Assembly (NCBI GenBank): GCA_025331435.1 | Contig: JAIWNI010000108.1 | Location: 30,924 to 94,923 of the forward strand | Direction of reading: 5' to 3' | Origin: Choanephora cucurbitarum | Lineage: Eukaryota > Mucoromycota > Mucoromycetes > Mucorales > Choanephoraceae | DNA: 64,000 nucleotides | In this document: positions 63,516 through 64,000 of the stretch, in pieces | How positions within the stretch are numbered: position 1 is the first letter of the stretch | Layout of the letters: the number at the start of each line of letters is the position of its first letter | Program-made: the position numbers and the translations under genes | The notes under the pieces: generated by a model | Database searches by the model: none | What the model was told of the DNA's origin: nothing | Seen by the model: the letters and a program-made list of their open reading frames with translations, nothing else

Positions 63516-64000
63516 ACGAAAATACAATAAACTAAAATCTATATGAGCAAGAAAAGTACAACCAGAATCTATATAATCCTGGAAGAGCGAAAAAGAGAGG
63601 AAGTTCTTTATTATCAAACGTGTGTGTCTAATTAATAGGAGATGGGCTGGATGAATTACAGTGAAGTTACTATGCTAACTCTGATCCATCTTGAGCCAAT
63701 GACAGACTGTGAAGTGGATCAAGAGTCTTAAGAGCGACAAGCGTTGTATGAATAAATCAATCTCATATTAAGTCAACTCAATAGACTATAAGTCAAGTAC
63801 TGAGCCACAGCTATGTCTAAGTGCACTTTCTGCCTGAATAAAGCTATTGCACGTGTCATATACTAAAATATCGACATAACAATAAAGATTGAAGCTACGC
63901 GTGATTTATCTGAAGTCAGTTATAGATGCAGTTTAAGTACCGACTGTCAAGTTGTAAGGAATATGACTATAAGCAGTATGTATTAGATTAAGACTATCTA
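63516..64000. other. Upstream flank of the helicase gene
   Basis: Should hold the missing 5' exon(s) or the promoter of the helicase, but I found no ATG-containing exon that splices in frame. Otherwise AT-rich with no recognised gene. Confidence 0.4.

Overview
The window is nuclear DNA of a filamentous fungus, most likely an early-diverging one of the Mucorales type (Rhizopus/Mucor/Phycomyces relatives). The evidence is AT-rich intergenic DNA with poly-T/CT leaders before start codons, genes split by many introns of about 45-70 nt with GT..TAG ends, and complete eukaryotic housekeeping genes (GAPDH, ARF1, uL30, uS14, eIF2-gamma, Ded1-type helicase, OST1, FIS1). Housekeeping genes use a strongly biased, C-ending codon set that the regulatory genes lack. 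I see no plasmid, virus, transposase, reverse transcriptase, CRISPR array, rRNA or convincing tRNA.

Layout. 1-2 kb: 3' part of a sugar transporter (-), running off the left edge. 3.8-5.5 kb: protein with two BTB/T1-like domains. 6.1-6.5 kb: small Cys/His protein. 8-9.8 kb: inositol-type MFS transporter with a cysteine-rich loop. 12.5-13.7 kb: GAPDH. 15.5-17.8 kb: mitochondrial methylcrotonoyl-CoA carboxylase beta. 18.4-19.6 kb: DCUN1/DCN1 neddylation factor (-). 21.1-22.7 kb: hexose transporter (-) with an apparent frameshift. 25.3-27 kb: F-box/LRR-like protein. 27.2-28.6 kb: RhoGAP (-). 29.8-31.7 kb: divergent uL30 (-) and ARF1 (+). 34.9-35.9 kb: three-repeat Myb protein (-). 37.8-39.7 kb: cytochrome P450. 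41.8-43.9 kb: TMEM242-like protein and a NagD-type HAD phosphatase. 45.3-47.2 kb: unrecognised nuclear-type protein. 47.4-48.6 kb: aldo-keto reductase, convergent with a SET-like protein at 48.7-49.9 kb (-). 51.4-52 kb: FIS1 (-). 53.7-55 kb: RING-H2 protein. 55.2-56.4 kb: ketopantoate reductase family. 56.6-57 kb: uS14/RPS29 (-). 57.6-59.3 kb: OST1. 60.1-61.8 kb: eIF2-gamma, convergent with the Ded1-type helicase (-) at 62-63.5 kb.

How the genes relate. The order is typical eukaryotic scatter, not a pathway cluster. Themes that recur are sugar/polyol uptake (three MFS genes in the first 23 kb), central metabolism and leucine breakdown (GAPDH, MCC-beta), protein synthesis and ER glycosylation at 57-63 kb, and ubiquitin/NEDD8 functions (DCUN1, F-box, RING-H2). 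The most notable sequence-level features concern gene structure: exons of 7, 9, 11, 15 and 23-25 nt, two GC-AG introns, and a frame break in the hexose transporter. Exon models were made by hand from splice motifs. For the genes whose exon sums are quoted, the sums are multiples of three; the hexose transporter is the exception.
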